Source of the DNA: Thermodesulfovibrionia bacterium
GTDB taxonomy: Bacteria; Nitrospirota; Thermodesulfovibrionia; UBA6902
Reading direction: 5' to 3'
Length of the DNA: 8,010 bases
NCBI GenBank assembly: GCA_947258735.1
Contig: CAMYJJ010000137.1
Span: 1-8,010 of the forward strand
Made by a program: the position numbers and the translations under genes. The number at the start of each line of letters is the position of its first letter. Position 1 is the first letter of the stretch. Positions 5,592-8,010 of the stretch are shown piece by piece. The notes beneath the pieces were generated by a model that was not told where the DNA came from, ran no database searches, and saw only the letters and a list, made by a program, of their open reading frames with translations.

Positions 5592-7307
5592 TTAAGACGA
5601 CAATGCACATCTTTCGTCTCTTGCAGCATGCTGCAGATATGTATTAATGTTCAACATGATGTTTTTCATATTTTCAGACTTTGTCAGAAGTTCTTCATAT
5701 ATTTCCAGAGACTTTTCAGCCAGCACCTGCAGATCATCGCCTTCCAGGGCTTCCTTTGAGTACATAAAGAGCAATATTAACGGCCCGAAACAGGGATGTG
5801 TATGGCCTGTCATTTCAATTTCATTTTCATGAGAGCTCATCTTCTCCCATAATTCCCTGATCCTGATAATGTCCTGTTTATCTTTCCCGGCTTCATGAAC
5901 AAGAATCCTCATCATATTCAAATTCTTTCTCGTAATATTCACTAAATGTTCCAGTACTGCTGTGTCCCTTTGCAATATATCGTGACACTGTCCAGGGTCC
6001 TCAGCTGTGTACGCATCAGATAATTCCCTGCACATATCCTCTGTAAGCATATCTATCTCGCTGTTTATTTTTTTTGATTCCAGGTTCATCACGGACCTGT
6101 ATATCATTCGATACAGTTCAGTTATTTCAGGAGAACGTCGTATAAGGGGAGCGTACGCAAGGTATCCATCATCCTTAAAATAAGACCGGTATACCTTTAT
6201 CTGATTCATCTCTCTCAAATCAATGTTCTTTTCTCCCTCTGCTCCGGCCAGTGCCACATGTACAACCTCAAACACTTTTTGAGGCGTGACAAGCGATGTG
6301 CATACCCTGTCATTGCACTGCACATCAAAGCCGCAGGGGGAACAGGGCAGATCAGCCTGTATGACATAATGCCCGTCACCATAAGGGCCTGTCTCCATAA
6401 AGTGCACATTAGCCACTGAAATATTTATTACTTTTGTTCCCGCTGATGTAGCAACGTGAAGCGGTCCCGTGTCATTGCTTATAAAGAGCCTGCATTTTCC
6501 CAGGACTGCTGCCAGCTCTCCCATCCCTGTTTTTCCTACTAAATTAACTGTTCTCGTCTGAGTACATCTTTCAAATTCCTCTGCAAGGGCTGCCTCACCG
6601 TCAGTACCAAACAGGAGAATGTCTGCTCCAAATTTCCTGTGTATCATGTCAGCAAGCTGTGCATAAGAAGATACCGGCCATGTCTTATCATCTTTACTTG
6701 CACCCAGATGAAACCCTATCAGCATATCACTCTCACAAACCCCTTCATTGTTCAGTATATGTTCAGCCTTTACTTGATCCTCTTTTGAAACATGGTATAT
6801 CAGTCCCCTGGTCACCGGTTTTACATCTCCGATTTTCAGATACATGTCAACGATATGAAAAGGATTGTAATGCCTGTTTGGTATGACATTAAAAAAATAC
6901 CGGACCCACGGGTGTTTTATGACTCTGTGTCCTTCTGCAGATACTGTAAACCCCCTTATCTCTTTTGCCCGTATAAGCGATACAAGGACTGCACTGATTG
7001 ATGAATGGGTGACATTGACCGCAAGATCATATTCCGTTTGATTAATGGTATTAACCAGAGTATCCAGCATCTTATAATTCTCAATGAGAGAGTGCCTTCC
7101 TTCCAGAAGTCTCAAAAGGTATCCCTTCATATCAAAATCTATCAGGTCGTCTATGTAAGGGATCCCTCTGCATACTTCCGTGAATGCGGAATTTACCAGA
7201 AGAGTAAGCCTGCTTTCAGGATATCTTGATTTAAGACCAGCCATAAGAGGCGTGGTCTGCAGCAGGTCACCCATCCTGGTCAGGTTTATGATTAATATTT
7301 CTTTCAT
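5592..7307 (-). CDS. GT9 (heptosyltransferase-like) glycosyltransferase with a long C-terminal extension
   Basis: This 571-residue protein starts with a clear GT9/ADP-heptose:LPS heptosyltransferase domain (1 to about 355). It has the N-terminal KEILIINLTRMGDLLQTTPL block (2-21), the central IGFHLGASKDDKTWP (197-211) and the sugar-nucleotide-site motif FISNDTGPLHVATSAGT (275-291). A cysteine cluster follows (PCSPC at 321-325, then C331 and C336), as seen in many GT9 proteins. Typical members end near 340-360 residues, but here about 210 more residues follow (365-571). They are mainly helical, with no motif I recognise. The gene begins 6 nt after the stop of the CgeB-like gene, so the two are co-translated or at least co-transcribed. 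The sugar and acceptor are unknown; given the motility neighbours, flagellin or a surface polysaccharide is possible. It should not be named waaC/waaF on this evidence. Confidence 0.9.
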   Translation of the reverse strand: MKEILIINLTRMGDLLQTTPLMAGLKSRYPESRLTLLVNSAFTEVCRGIPYIDDLIDFDMKGYLLRLLEGRHSLIENYKMLDTLVNTINQTEYDLAVNVTHSSISAVLVSLIRAKEIRGFTVSAEGHRVIKHPWVRYFFNVIPNRHYNPFHIVDMYLKIGDVKPVTRGLIYHVSKEDQVKAEHILNNEGVCESDMLIGFHLGASKDDKTWPVSSYAQLADMIHRKFGADILLFGTDGEAALAEEFERCTQTRTVNLVGKTGMGELAAVLGKCRLFISNDTGPLHVATSAGTKVINISVANVHFMETGPYGDGHYVIQADLPCSPCGFDVQCNDRVCTSLVTPQKVFEVVHVALAGAEGEKNIDLREMNQIKVYRSYFKDDGYLAYAPLIRRSPEITELYRMIYRSVMNLESKKINSEIDMLTEDMCRELSDAYTAEDPGQCHDILQRDTAVLEHLVNITRKNLNMMRILVHEAGKDKQDIIRIRELWEKMSSHENEIEMTGHTHPCFGPLILLFMYSKEALEGDDLQVLAEKSLEIYEELLTKSENMKNIMLNINTYLQHAARDERCALSS

Positions 7308-7313
7308 CTATAT

Positions 7314-8010
7314 TCAGCGCGTAAATTCTTTCATCATCAAAAAAAGTGATTCTGTCCTTGAAAGCGCTCCTTCACCTTCTGCAATTTTCTCTGTTATATC
7401 TGTCAGGTTTATCCTTTCACATGCATCAAAATGTGACAGATATTCGGCAACCTCTGTTTCCCTGCCGGCTTCCGCGATGAGATCGTCTACCGGTTCCCGG
7501 TCATCTCCCCAGCAGGCGGGTTGATAATCCTTTGATACGATGACCTCTAGCATCTCCTCCATTCTCCTGTCATAGGTATGGTCCCGTAATACTCTGCTTC
7601 TTCCCTTCTCTGCGATGCTGGCTGCTTCCTCCGGATGTTTAAGATAATGATCAATCTTTTGACGCAGATCATTCCGGTCATCGAATATAATGATTTCTTC
7701 CCCTTCCTCAAACAATCCGGTGAGTCCGCTTCTTCTGTCTACAAGCTGAAAACCTCCACAGGAGTTAATCTCAAATGTCCGCGGGTTAACAAAGTCTCCA
7801 AAGGGATTCACGCCTTTATGATATGTAGAGGAATGAAGATTAATATTGATCCTGCTTGCGTTGTAAACCCTTACGAGCTCATCTGTGTCCACCCTGCTGC
7901 CCGATCGCTGGATGAATCGCGCAAGCTTTGATCTCATGTCCCAGTCACTCCCCCATATTTTAAGATCATAATCAATAAGTCCGCTGAAAAAATGCCTCCT
8001 GTTGTAATAC
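7314..8010 (-). CDS. CgeB-like glycosyltransferase, C-terminal part
   Basis: About 231 residues of the C-terminal half of a CgeB/Glyco_trans_1_2-type glycosyltransferase are visible; the 5' end is outside the window. The ATG at 7937 is internal: the frame stays open to the edge and encodes family-like sequence before it (LIDYDLKIWGSDWD). Counting from that Met, the signature runs through ELVRVYNASRININLHSS (20-37), the conserved FGDFVNPRTFEINSCGGFQLVD (46-67, in two blocks), the GEEIIIFDD segment (79-87) and the helical LKHPEEAASIAEKGRSRVL (99-117). The last 60 residues (about 140-207) are a helical tail without recognised motif. It is directly followed by the GT9 gene. In other genomes this family often accompanies spore-coat, polysaccharide or flagellin glycosylation genes; the acceptor here is not known. 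Confidence 0.85.
   Translation of the reverse strand, partial: YYNRRHFFSGLIDYDLKIWGSDWDMRSKLARFIQRSGSRVDTDELVRVYNASRININLHSSTYHKGVNPFGDFVNPRTFEINSCGGFQLVDRRSGLTGLFEEGEEIIIFDDRNDLRQKIDHYLKHPEEAASIAEKGRSRVLRDHTYDRRMEEMLEVIVSKDYQPACWGDDREPVDDLIAEAGRETEVAEYLSHFDACERINLTDITEKIAEGEGALSRTESLFLMMKEFTR

Noticed and set aside
7937..7937. ATG at 7937 as the start of the CgeB-like gene
   Set aside because: The frame remains open to the window edge, and the preceding codons encode family-like sequence (DYDLKIWG), so the Met is internal.

Overview
The window looks like part of a motility locus from a flagellated Gram-negative (diderm) bacterium of moderate to low GC. It encodes flagellar stator proteins, a c-di-GMP-binding PilZ protein, a two-component kinase and receiver, and GT9/CgeB-type glycosyltransferases like those found in flagellin- or LPS-glycosylation clusters. 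The gene mix and the palindromic intergenic repeats (a tcattctgaa/ttcagaatga type) suggest a Nitrospirota- or Desulfobacterota-like lineage. That placement is a guess from style, not proof.

Layout. On the + strand, 1-807 is the 3' end of a MotB-type gene (OmpA-like peptidoglycan-binding domain plus an unusual acidic tail) whose membrane anchor lies outside the window. All other genes are on the - strand. Reading from high to low coordinates they are: a CgeB-like glycosyltransferase (5' end outside the window), a GT9 heptosyltransferase-like protein with a 200-residue extra C-terminal region, an unrecognised 144-aa helical protein, a stand-alone receiver with a coiled-coil tail, a PilZ protein, MotA, a second MotB, and a cytoplasmic PAS histidine kinase. 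The + strand motB and the kinase gene converge on a 147-bp nested palindromic element (803-949).

How it may work together. A sigma-28 (FliA)-like promoter at 5056-5082 lies directly upstream of the receiver-pilZ-motA-motB run, which fits late flagellar expression of a stator set together with its control proteins. PilZ is translationally coupled to motA (8-nt overlap), so a c-di-GMP sensor appears to be made together with the stator it may brake. The kinase at the end of the run has its own good sigma-70-like promoter, whose -35 hexamer lies inside an imperfect inverted repeat. It is a reasonable but unproven partner for the receiver. The two MotB proteins belong to different subtypes, so the organism probably has two alternative stators encoded at one locus. 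The upstream glycosyltransferases probably modify flagellin or a surface polysaccharide.

Gene-free stretches are short. The longest are 808-969 and 2077-2263, each largely filled by one palindromic repeat, and 4967-5090, which holds the sigma-28-like promoter. No tRNA, rRNA, CRISPR array or transposase gene was seen.
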